A stretch of DNA of 64,000 nt from an uncultured Pelagibacteraceae bacterium (GTDB lineage: Bacteria; Pseudomonadota; Alphaproteobacteria; Pelagibacterales; Pelagibacteraceae): contig CABZDR010000001.1 of NCBI GenBank assembly GCA_902524535.1, forward strand, positions 124,001-188,000, given 5' to 3'. Both the position numbers and the translations under genes were made by a program. Below the pieces are notes generated by a model that saw only the letters and a program-made list of their open reading frames with translations, had not been told where the DNA came from and did no database searches. Below are positions 28,243 to 35,095 of the stretch, one piece after another; within the stretch, counting starts at the first letter, position 1; each line of letters starts with the position of its first letter.

Positions 28243-28297
28243 GTAAGTCGCCTGATGGGGCTTACATAAATTAACTTGCTTAATATAAGGAGGAAAA
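28243..28297 (+). promoter_or_regulatory. ROSE-like RNA thermometer in the hsp20 leader
   Basis: Two hairpins precede the start codon. The first pairs GTAAGTC (28243-28249) with GGCTTAC (28259-28265). The second pairs CTTGCTT (28275-28281) with AAGGAGG (28287-28293) around an AATAT loop. The second stem hides the ribosome-binding site and contains the TTGCT/AGGAG arrangement with an internal G28278-G28290 pair, the hallmark of ROSE thermometers in alpha- and gammaproteobacterial small heat-shock gene leaders. Melting with heat would free the site for translation. Structure is deduced by eye. Confidence 0.68.
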
Positions 28298-28744
28298 ATG
28301 ACAAGTAAGGACTTATCTATATTTAATTCTCTTAGGCCCTTTTCTATTGGTTTTGATGATATGTTCGACCAATTTGAAAATATGCTAGGGAATGGTGCTT
28401 TGACTATGCAGTCAAACTACCCACCATATAACATCAGAAAAACTGGAAAGGATAATTATGCTATAGAATTAGCTTTAGCTGGTTTTAACAAAAAAGATGT
28501 TGAGGTTGAGTTTGAGGATAATTTATTAACAGTAAGAACAAAACAGGTTAATAAATCTGAGGACAATAACACAGATGGTGAGATCATTCATAAAGGTATT
28601 TCTCAAAGACAATTTGCGCGATCATTTACTATTGCTGATGATGTAAAAGTTAATGGTGCTGAACTTAAAGATGGTCTTTTGACAATATCTTGTGAAAGAA
28701 TTGTTCCAGAGCATAAGAAGAAAAAACTTATTGATATCAAATAA
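28298..28744 (+). CDS. Hsp20/alpha-crystallin small heat-shock protein
   Basis: Small heat-shock proteins hold unfolding clients for refolding by DnaK or GroEL. The 148 residues include an IbpA-like N-terminus (LRPFSIGFDDMFDQFENML) and an alpha-crystallin domain at about 40-135, with YAIELALAGFNKKDVEVE and NGAELKDGLLTISCERIVPE. A strong AAGGAGG site is present but predicted to be sequestered by a ROSE-like hairpin. A perfect terminator hairpin follows. The gene is probably a single-gene transcript under both transcriptional and RNA-level heat control. Confidence 0.95.
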   Translation: MTSKDLSIFNSLRPFSIGFDDMFDQFENMLGNGALTMQSNYPPYNIRKTGKDNYAIELALAGFNKKDVEVEFEDNLLTVRTKQVNKSEDNNTDGEIIHKGISQRQFARSFTIADDVKVNGAELKDGLLTISCERIVPEHKKKKLIDIK

Positions 28745-28754
28745 ATAGACCTTG

Positions 28755-28787
28755 CTTGCGGAGATAACTTCTCCGCAAGTAATTTTT
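28755..28787 (+). terminator. Rho-independent terminator after hsp20
   Basis: CTTGCGGAGA and TCTCCGCAAG form a perfect ten-base-pair stem around a five-base loop, followed by TAATTTTT. It lies ten bases after the hsp20 stop. It also abuts the end of the convergent lipoprotein gene and may serve both strands. Confidence 0.92.
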
Positions 28788-29091
28788 AAAAACATCCATT
28801 AGAAACAAATCCAATTACAATAGAATTAGAATTTATTTCAAATCTTCTCTCACATGGTATCCCGTACTTTTTAGTATTATATACTAAAATTAAATTCCCT
28901 TTTTCGTTTTTAAAATCTTCACTAGGAGCACCTAATTCCATTTTTAGTAAACCGGATGTTTTGCCAATGTATTTAGTTAATTTTTGATTTTCTTTTTCAA
29001 CAATCTCATCAGTTTTATTTTTAATAGTCTGACAGGCTGAGATAGTAAAAGACAAAACTAAAATTAAAATTATAGGTTTGAGATTTCTCAT
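28786..29091 (-). CDS. Small lipoprotein with BamE/SmpA-like fold (unassigned)
   Basis: The 101-residue protein begins with a lipoprotein signal peptide ending LSFTISAC, with the acylated cysteine near residue 20. A following LLKMELGAPSEDF...LILVYNTKKYGIPCERRFEI segment resembles the SmpA/OmlA (BamE)-type domain found in several small outer-membrane lipoproteins. It is shorter than typical BamE and could be an unrelated alphaproteobacterial lipoprotein. Two further cysteines near the C-terminus might form a disulfide in the periplasm. Its stop overlaps the hsp20 terminator region. Confidence 0.65.
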   Translation of the reverse strand: MRNLKPIILILVLSFTISACQTIKNKTDEIVEKENQKLTKYIGKTSGLLKMELGAPSEDFKNEKGNLILVYNTKKYGIPCERRFEINSNSIVIGFVSNGCF

Positions 29092-29218
29092 TTAAACATG
29101 ATAACAAGTAGGACAAACTATAAATATAAACTTCTTAGTTGTATTGTGTGAATAAGATAATAATTTACCGGGAATTTTTAGCGAGAATCAAATAATTAGA
29201 ACGAATATAGGAGGAAAA

Positions 29219-30529
29219 ATGTTAGATAAATATTTTAATTATAAAAAACATAAAACGAATTTTAAAACAGAAGTAATTGCTGGAGTTACAACTTTTTTAA
29301 CTATGGCATACATAATGTTTTTAAATCCTTTCATACTATCAGGAGAATTTGCCGGTCCAGAAAAGGGTTTTTTTGATTTTGGTGCAGTCTTTACTGCTAC
29401 TATTGTGGCTACCGCTCTCGCGTGTTTCATAATGGCCTTTTACGGTAAAACTTGGCCAATTGGTTTAGCCCCAGGAATGGGAATTAATGCTTTTGTTGCA
29501 TTTGGTGTAGTTGCAGGTATGGGTTACACTCCTCAAGCAGCTTTAGGAGCTGTTTTGGTTGCAGGTGTTCTATTTTTGATTATTTCTTTAACGCCAATAC
29601 GAGCATGGTTAATTAATTCTATCCCAAGAAGTTTAAAATTAGGAATTGGAGCTGGAATTGGTTTGTTTTTAGCAATTATTGGTCTTGAAATAATGGGAGT
29701 AGTTGCAGACCATCCTGTTACATTAGTCACTCTGGGAGATATAAAAAATCCACTTATCATTTTAGGATGTCTTGCATTTGTATCAATGATTGTGATGGAA
29801 AAACTTAATATTAAAGGAAATATTATTATTGGTATCATAGTCTTTAGCATTATTGCTTGGGCTTCTGGTCTTGCAAAATTCAACGGTGTAGTTGGAAGCA
29901 TACCGCCAATGACTTACCTAATGGATTTTGATTTAACTGCAGCATTTACTGCTGGAATGTCTACGGTTATATTTACTTTATTATTTATAGACTTTTTTGA
30001 TACGGCTGGAACTCTAACATCAGTTGCCAATGTTGCAGGTAAAGTTGATAAAAAAGGGAAGGTCCAAGATATTGAAAAAGCGATGATGTCAGATAGTGTT
30101 GGAACTGTAGCAGGTGCATTGATGGGTACTACCACAGTTACAAGTTATGTAGAGTCTGGAGCAGGAGTAAAAGCTGGCGGCAGAACTGGAATGACTTCCT
30201 TAGTGATAGGACTTTTATTTTTAGCTTGTTTATTTCTTTCTCCTTTAGCTACAAGCCTTCCTAAAGAGATTGATGGCGCAGCCCTACTATATGTTGCAGT
30301 TTTATTTGTTAGAAATATCACTGACATAGAGTGGGACGATATTGCTGAATCAGCTCCAGCAGTTTTAGCCATGATATCAATGCCTTTGACATATAGTATA
30401 AGTAATGGAATTGCTTTAGCATTTATTTCTTATGCTTTAATCAAAATATTTACTGGTAAATTTTCAACAACTTCACCAGCAATTTGGGTTATTGCTATCT
30501 TAAGCTTCATAAGTTTTATTGTAGCTTAA
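29219..30529 (+). CDS. NCS2-family purine permease (AzgA/PbuG type)
   Basis: This 436-residue inner-membrane transporter starts NFKTEVIAGVTTFLTMAYIMFLNP, the signature of the AzgA/PbuG/PbuO branch that imports adenine, guanine and hypoxanthine with protons. About 12 hydrophobic segments are seen. Internal blocks include GLAPGMGINAF and DFFDTAGTLTSVA, both highly conserved. A strong TAGGAGGAAAA site precedes the ATG. It shares a terminator with the convergent purine phosphoribosyltransferase, which would use the imported base. Confidence 0.93.
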   Translation: MLDKYFNYKKHKTNFKTEVIAGVTTFLTMAYIMFLNPFILSGEFAGPEKGFFDFGAVFTATIVATALACFIMAFYGKTWPIGLAPGMGINAFVAFGVVAGMGYTPQAALGAVLVAGVLFLIISLTPIRAWLINSIPRSLKLGIGAGIGLFLAIIGLEIMGVVADHPVTLVTLGDIKNPLIILGCLAFVSMIVMEKLNIKGNIIIGIIVFSIIAWASGLAKFNGVVGSIPPMTYLMDFDLTAAFTAGMSTVIFTLLFIDFFDTAGTLTSVANVAGKVDKKGKVQDIEKAMMSDSVGTVAGALMGTTTVTSYVESGAGVKAGGRTGMTSLVIGLLFLACLFLSPLATSLPKEIDGAALLYVAVLFVRNITDIEWDDIAESAPAVLAMISMPLTYSISNGIALAFISYALIKIFTGKFSTTSPAIWVIAILSFISFIVA

Positions 30530-30540
30530 AGATTTTAAAA

Positions 30541-30567
30541 AAAGGGCTAGTTTTACCTAGCCCTTTT
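30541..30567. terminator. Shared bidirectional terminator
   Basis: GGGCTAG and CTAGCCC form a seven-base-pair stem around TTTTAC, extended by A-T pairs, with T runs on both sides when read from either strand. It sits between the purine permease stop and the end of the convergent phosphoribosyltransferase, whose stop codon is inside the right arm. Confidence 0.9.
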
Positions 30568-31084
30568 TATTTTTTTCTATAATTTTTTTTATAGATATTT
30601 CTTCATAGTGCTCTGTTGGTTGAACAATCCAAGGATCAGAGTTCAATTTTATAGGACAAAAATCTGGTTCAAATGTTGATGATTTTTTTTTCCACAAACA
30701 CGCTGTTTTTACCTCTTTTATAAAGTCTTTTGTTGGTCCATAGTTTTTTAACCATTCAATACTTTTATTAAGCGTTAATCCTGTGTCAGATAAATCGTCA
30801 ATTAAGAGTACTCGTTTAAAATCCTTATTATTTGCTAAAGAGCTTATTTCCCTTGCAAACATTAATTCTCCTTGCTTATCTTCAGTGCCTTTTCCAGAGT
30901 AACTTTGAATTACTATATAAGCTATTGGTAACTTTAAAATTCGTGACAAGATATCTATGATTGGTGCAGCACCTCTCATTATTCCAACAAGTACTGTTGG
31001 TTTATAATTTTGATGTATAAGTATTGCTAATTTTTCAACAATCTTGTTATATTCTTCAAAAGTGACTATTAATTTATTTGTCAT
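30557..31084 (-). CDS. Purine phosphoribosyltransferase (xanthine/hypoxanthine-type)
   Basis: A type I phosphoribosyltransferase of 175 residues, with the PRPP-binding motif VLLIDDLSDTGLTL at about 92-105 and VGIMRGAAPIIDIL near the N-terminus. It probably converts a purine base and PRPP to the nucleotide (XPRT/HPRT group, similar to short archaeal and alphaproteobacterial homologues). Which base is preferred is not shown. The neighbouring purine permease supports salvage as its role. Its 3' end overlaps the shared terminator. Confidence 0.85.
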   Translation of the reverse strand: MTNKLIVTFEEYNKIVEKLAILIHQNYKPTVLVGIMRGAAPIIDILSRILKLPIAYIVIQSYSGKGTEDKQGELMFAREISSLANNKDFKRVLLIDDLSDTGLTLNKSIEWLKNYGPTKDFIKEVKTACLWKKKSSTFEPDFCPIKLNSDPWIVQPTEHYEEISIKKIIEKNKKG

Positions 31085-31126
31085 TAAAATTTGGTATCAC
31101 AAAAAAAAAATTAAAAAAGGAGAATT

Positions 31127-31414
31127 ATGAAGGGTTATTGGGTTTGTATATATGAAAAAATCAATAATTTAGAAAAACTTAAGGAGTATGCAGTTAGAGC
31201 TAAGCCAGCTATAGAGAAATTTTCTGGTAAATTCCTAGTTAGAGGTGGAAAAAATAGAACTAATGATGGAGTTGAGTCGCCCAGAACTGTTGTGGTTGAG
31301 TTTCCTAATTATGATACTGCGTTAAAGTGCTACGACTCAAAAGACTATCAAGAAGCTCATAATATTTTAAAAGGTCATGTCGTAAGACATCATCAGCTTG
31401 TCGAGGGTAATTAA
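31127..31414 (+). CDS. DUF1330 family protein
   Basis: This 95-residue protein begins MKGYWVCIYEKINNLEKLKEY and contains KFLVRGGKNR and PRTVVVEFPNYDTALKCYDS, matching DUF1330, a ferredoxin-like dimeric alpha+beta barrel fold of unknown function. A strong AAAGGAGAAT site stands just upstream of the ATG, so it is probably well translated. It lies divergent from the phosphoribosyltransferase and overlaps the 3' end of the convergent alkA by four bases. Confidence 0.9.
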   Translation: MKGYWVCIYEKINNLEKLKEYAVRAKPAIEKFSGKFLVRGGKNRTNDGVESPRTVVVEFPNYDTALKCYDSKDYQEAHNILKGHVVRHHQLVEGN

Positions 31415-32046
31415 TACTGTATCGGCTCTGGATCAATACTACGCCAAAGATACCATGTTGCGACCGAACAATATGGTGAAAACCTTTTATTCAATAAATT
31501 GATAAATGAATCTGGTGGTAAATAATTCTTATTATAATTTTTTGAGATTGCTCTTAATAAGCCTATGTCTTGTATTGGCCAAATGTTTGGTCTGTTGTAA
31601 GTAAATAATAATATCATCTCAGCCGACCACCTACCAATTTGTTTTAATTTAGAAAGATAAATTATCGCCTCTTCATCATTCATGCTGACAATAAGTTTTG
31701 GGTCAAAGCTATTATCTAATATTTGTCTAGATAAGCTTTTTATTCCATTAACTTTTTGTTTACTTAATCCACAACTTTTTAATTGAATTGAGGACAATTT
31801 TTTAACTGTTTTTGCGTTGATTTTGTTCTTACATTTTTTTTTAAATTTTAAAAAGACTGAATTTGCAGCTGCTACACTTATTTGCTGTCCAATTATACTC
31901 TTGCATAATGAAAAGAAAATATCTCGTCTAGATGTTAATATTATCTCTGTAGGGCTTTCATATCTTTTGATTAATTTTGCCATAACTTTATCTTTTTGGG
32001 ATAAATACCTTTTTGCTTTATTCCAATATTTAGGAATATTAGTCAT
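31411..32046 (-). CDS. alkA: DNA-3-methyladenine glycosylase II (AlkA-like)
   Basis: A 211-residue HhH-GPD base-excision glycosylase that removes alkylated bases from DNA. ISVAAANSVFLKF and the helix-hairpin-helix IYLSKLKQIGRWSAEMILLF are followed by the catalytic aspartate in NIWPIQDIGLLRAI. It is the short form (no N-terminal AlkA domain) common in alphaproteobacteria. It overlaps the EamA exporter gene upstream by eight bases. Confidence 0.9.
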   Translation of the reverse strand: MTNIPKYWNKAKRYLSQKDKVMAKLIKRYESPTEIILTSRRDIFFSLCKSIIGQQISVAAANSVFLKFKKKCKNKINAKTVKKLSSIQLKSCGLSKQKVNGIKSLSRQILDNSFDPKLIVSMNDEEAIIYLSKLKQIGRWSAEMILLFTYNRPNIWPIQDIGLLRAISKNYNKNYLPPDSFINLLNKRFSPYCSVATWYLWRSIDPEPIQY

Positions 32047-32923
32047 TTAAAGGCTCAGGGGTAATAACTTTCTTTTTGTAAATCTCTCTTCTAAAAATTA
32101 TTAATGTTGAAATTATTACTAAGAAAGCTCCAAAAAGTGTTTTGATCGTTGGAATTTCATCCCAAATTAAATAGCCAAAAATTATTGCAAAAACTAACGC
32201 TAAGTATTTAAGCGGAGTAACAAGTGAGACTTCTGAGTATTTGTAAGACTGACTTAACCACAAATTTGCAACTCCTCCAAAAATTCCAACAAAAGATAAT
32301 AAAATCAAATGATTAAAACTTGGCATAACCCACCCATGTGGAATAGTGAAAAAACTTAATATCATAATTGATAGAGAAAAATAAAAAGAAATTAACCATA
32401 CTGGTTCAGTTGAGGAGAGTTGTCTGATTGTTATTGCTACATAAGAAAGTCCTAAACAAAAAATTATTGGAAAAATATAATAAATATTTAACTCACTTAG
32501 TCCCGGTTCTGTAATAATCAAAATTCCAATGAAGCCTATAATCACTGCTAGCCATCTAAAAATACCAACTTTTTCACTCAATAAAAAAATTGAGAAGATT
32601 GTAGTAAATATCGGTGCTGCAAAAGATATACTTACAACTGTTGCTAAAGGTAATTCTCGCAATGCAATAAATATTGATACTAGAGCAATTAATCCAGAAG
32701 TGCATCTTAGCAAATGTAAACCTGGTCTCTTAGTCTGATAAAAATTATGGAGCCTTTCCTTTGGAATAATAAAAAAATAAAAAATTATTCCAAAAAAGCC
32801 TCTAAAAAACAATACTTGCCCAATTGGATAATCAACAGACCATTTGACTATAATATCCATTAAAGAAAAGGCACAAATGGACATAAACATGTACAAAAAA
32901 CCCAATTGATTTTTACTAAGCAT
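32039..32923 (-). CDS. EamA-family (DMT) exporter
   Basis: The 294-residue protein has about ten membrane helices made of two EamA repeats. The first repeat ends with an AAPIFTTIFSIFLLSEKVG block and the second with FAIIFGYLIWDEIPTIKTLFGAFLVI. The family exports metabolites or amino acids; substrate is unknown. It is co-transcribed with alkA through an eight-base overlap and is divergent from msrA, 35 bases away. Confidence 0.9.
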   Translation of the reverse strand: MLSKNQLGFLYMFMSICAFSLMDIIVKWSVDYPIGQVLFFRGFFGIIFYFFIIPKERLHNFYQTKRPGLHLLRCTSGLIALVSIFIALRELPLATVVSISFAAPIFTTIFSIFLLSEKVGIFRWLAVIIGFIGILIITEPGLSELNIYYIFPIIFCLGLSYVAITIRQLSSTEPVWLISFYFSLSIMILSFFTIPHGWVMPSFNHLILLSFVGIFGGVANLWLSQSYKYSEVSLVTPLKYLALVFAIIFGYLIWDEIPTIKTLFGAFLVIISTLIIFRREIYKKKVITPEPLND

Positions 32924-32958
32924 ATGAATAATTTGTAAATTAATTTATTTGATAATCA

Positions 32959-33402
32959 ATGGAAATAGCAGTTTTAGCATTAGGATGTTTTTGGGGACCA
33001 GAAATTAAATTTAGTAAAATCGATGGAATTATCAAAACTGAGGTTGGTTATTGTGGTGGCGATAGCCCTACAACTACTTATAAAGAAGTATGCACAGGTA
33101 ACACAAACCATGCTGAAGTTGTCAAACTTGATTTTGATGAAAAAATAATAAGCTATGAAAAGATTTTGAAAATTTTTTTTCAAATCCATGATCCAACTAC
33201 TTTAAACTCTCAAGGGCCAGATTTTGGTACACAATACAGAAGTGAGATTTTTTACTTAAATGATAAGCAAAAAATTATAGCTGAAGAAGTGTTGAAAGAT
33301 ACAAATGAAAGATTATCAGGGAAAGTTGTTACAAAAATTTCTTTACTTAAGAATTACTGTACAGCTGAGGAATACCATCAAAAATATTTAGAAAAAAGAT
33401 AA
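32959..33402 (+). CDS. msrA: Peptide-methionine (S)-S-oxide reductase MsrA
   Basis: MsrA reduces methionine-S-sulfoxide in oxidised proteins or free methionine. The 147 residues contain the active-site GCFWG with Cys10, EVGYCGG near 29-35, the HAEVVKLDFD block, and YFxIHDPTT as FFQIHDPTTLNSQGPD. The gene is short but within family range. A further cysteine lies in NYCTAEEYHQKYL near the C-terminus and may resolve the disulfide. It is followed two bases later by sseA. Confidence 0.93.
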   Translation: MEIAVLALGCFWGPEIKFSKIDGIIKTEVGYCGGDSPTTTYKEVCTGNTNHAEVVKLDFDEKIISYEKILKIFFQIHDPTTLNSQGPDFGTQYRSEIFYLNDKQKIIAEEVLKDTNERLSGKVVTKISLLKNYCTAEEYHQKYLEKR

Positions 33403-33403
33403 A

Positions 33404-34219
33404 ATGTCTCTGGTAGAAACTGACTGGCTAGATCAAAATCTTAATGACGTCAAAGTAATTGATTGTTCATGGCATATGCCCCAAACTAAAAGAGTTGGTT
33501 TCGAAGAATACAAAAAAGTGCATATTCCAAATGCAATTTTTTTTGATCTAGATAAAAATTCAAAAAAAAATACTAGCTTACCTCATATGTTAGTAGAAAA
33601 AACAGACTGGGAAGAAATAGTATCTAAAATGGGAATTAAAAATGATGATAAAATCATCATTTACGATAACTCTGATGTTATTAGCTCATGTAGATGTTGG
33701 TTTAATTTTATTTATTTTGGACACAACTCTGAAATGGTCCATGTGTTAAATGGGGGATTAAAAAAATGGATAAAAGAAAAAAGAAAAATTACTGAGGATT
33801 TAAAGAAAATTGAAATAAGTGAATACAAAGGATCAGAAAATAAAGAATTGATAAAAAATATGATAATGATTGATCAAAATATAGATACGCAAGAATTCAA
33901 AGTAATTGATGCAAGAAGCAGAGAAAGATTTGAAGGAAAAATACCAGAGCCAAGAAAGGGTTTGCGAAGTGGTAATATAAAGAATTCTTGGTGTTTGCCT
34001 TTTAATGAATGTTTAAATGATGACAAAACTTTCAAAAACAAAAAAGATCTTCAAATGATTTTTGATGCTTATATAAAAAATAGTCAAGAAACAGAGATTG
34101 TTTTCTCATGTGGATCTGGTGTTACTGCATGTGTTTTGGCACTAGCTTATTCTTTAATAAATGATAAATATCGTCCATGTATTTACGATGGCTCTTGGGC
34201 TGAATATGGAAAAATTTAA
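33404..34219 (+). CDS. sseA: 3-mercaptopyruvate/thiosulfate sulfurtransferase
   Basis: The 271-residue enzyme has two rhodanese domains. The N-terminal one is inactive-like; the C-terminal one carries the catalytic Cys236 in FSCGSGVTACVLAL, a loop typical of mercaptopyruvate sulfurtransferases (CGSGVTA). The VIDARSRERFEG and IPEPRKGLRSGNI blocks precede it. It moves sulfur from 3-mercaptopyruvate to thiol acceptors. It is next to msrA and upstream of the RND genes in one direction. Confidence 0.92.
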   Translation: MSLVETDWLDQNLNDVKVIDCSWHMPQTKRVGFEEYKKVHIPNAIFFDLDKNSKKNTSLPHMLVEKTDWEEIVSKMGIKNDDKIIIYDNSDVISSCRCWFNFIYFGHNSEMVHVLNGGLKKWIKEKRKITEDLKKIEISEYKGSENKELIKNMIMIDQNIDTQEFKVIDARSRERFEGKIPEPRKGLRSGNIKNSWCLPFNECLNDDKTFKNKKDLQMIFDAYIKNSQETEIVFSCGSGVTACVLALAYSLINDKYRPCIYDGSWAEYGKI

Positions 34220-34225
34220 ACGAAT

Positions 34226-35095
34226 ATGAAAAGATCTACAAAAATTATTTCTATTATATCAATATTTTTTTTAATTATAGCAAGTGTGATAATTGCGAGA
34301 GCAATGATTGGTAGCCACTTCAAAAAAAAATTCAGCAAACAACCACCCCCGGGAATAATAGTTACCGAGGTAAAAAAACATGAATTTTCTGAAAAAATAG
34401 AAACTTTTGGGACTGCTGTTTCAAAAAGATCTAAAACTTTTAAAATTAAGAAAGAAGATCTATATGAGGATTTGAAATTCAAAGATTTTGTAAAAGAGGG
34501 TGATATTTTAATAAAGCTTAAAAGTGGAAATATCTTAGCTCCTTTTGATGGTGTACTAGGATATACTGGCTTAACTGAAGATATACTTGTTTCTGACAAT
34601 ATATTCATAATAACACTAGACGATAACTCAACAATCTATTCAGATATAAAAATTCCTGAAAATTATTCTGCATCTATTCAAAAAGAGTTGCCTGTAGATG
34701 TGAGGATTTCAAGTTATAAAGATAAAATTTTTCAAGGTGAAATAGATTTTGTCTCAAGCAGAATAAATGCAGATACAAGAAGTTTATTATGTAGAATTAA
34801 AGTAAAAAATGAAAATTTAGAATTAATTTCAGGATCTTTATTAGAAGTGAGTATTAAATTTAATTTAAGAAATTCTGTAGGAGTGCCAGATACGAGTATT
34901 ATGGTAGAAGGTGATAAATCATTTGTCTATAAGATTTCAGACAAAAATATTGCAAATAAAATAAATGTCACTACAGGGATAAGATCTAATAAAAATATTG
35001 AAATTATCTCTGGGTTAAATGAAGGGGACATTATAGTGGCCGAAGGTCTAAAAAAAGTTCGACCTAAAGGGAAAATTAAACCTATAATCAAATAA
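34226..35095 (+). CDS. RND efflux periplasmic adaptor, reduced form
   Basis: A 289-residue membrane-fusion protein with one N-terminal membrane anchor (about 7-27). The lipoyl half-motifs are joined directly: VKEGDILIKL is followed a few residues later by GNILAPFDGVLGYTG, with no coiled-coil hairpin between them. Later beta-barrel and membrane-proximal segments (NADTRSLLCRIKV, VPDTSIMVEGD) are present. It is adjacent to the RND pump, whose ATG follows the stop immediately. The missing hairpin is unusual because that part normally contacts the outer-membrane channel; Borrelia BesA is a known example of the same reduction. Confidence 0.88.
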   Translation: MKRSTKIISIISIFFLIIASVIIARAMIGSHFKKKFSKQPPPGIIVTEVKKHEFSEKIETFGTAVSKRSKTFKIKKEDLYEDLKFKDFVKEGDILIKLKSGNILAPFDGVLGYTGLTEDILVSDNIFIITLDDNSTIYSDIKIPENYSASIQKELPVDVRISSYKDKIFQGEIDFVSSRINADTRSLLCRIKVKNENLELISGSLLEVSIKFNLRNSVGVPDTSIMVEGDKSFVYKISDKNIANKINVTTGIRSNKNIEIISGLNEGDIIVAEGLKKVRPKGKIKPIIK

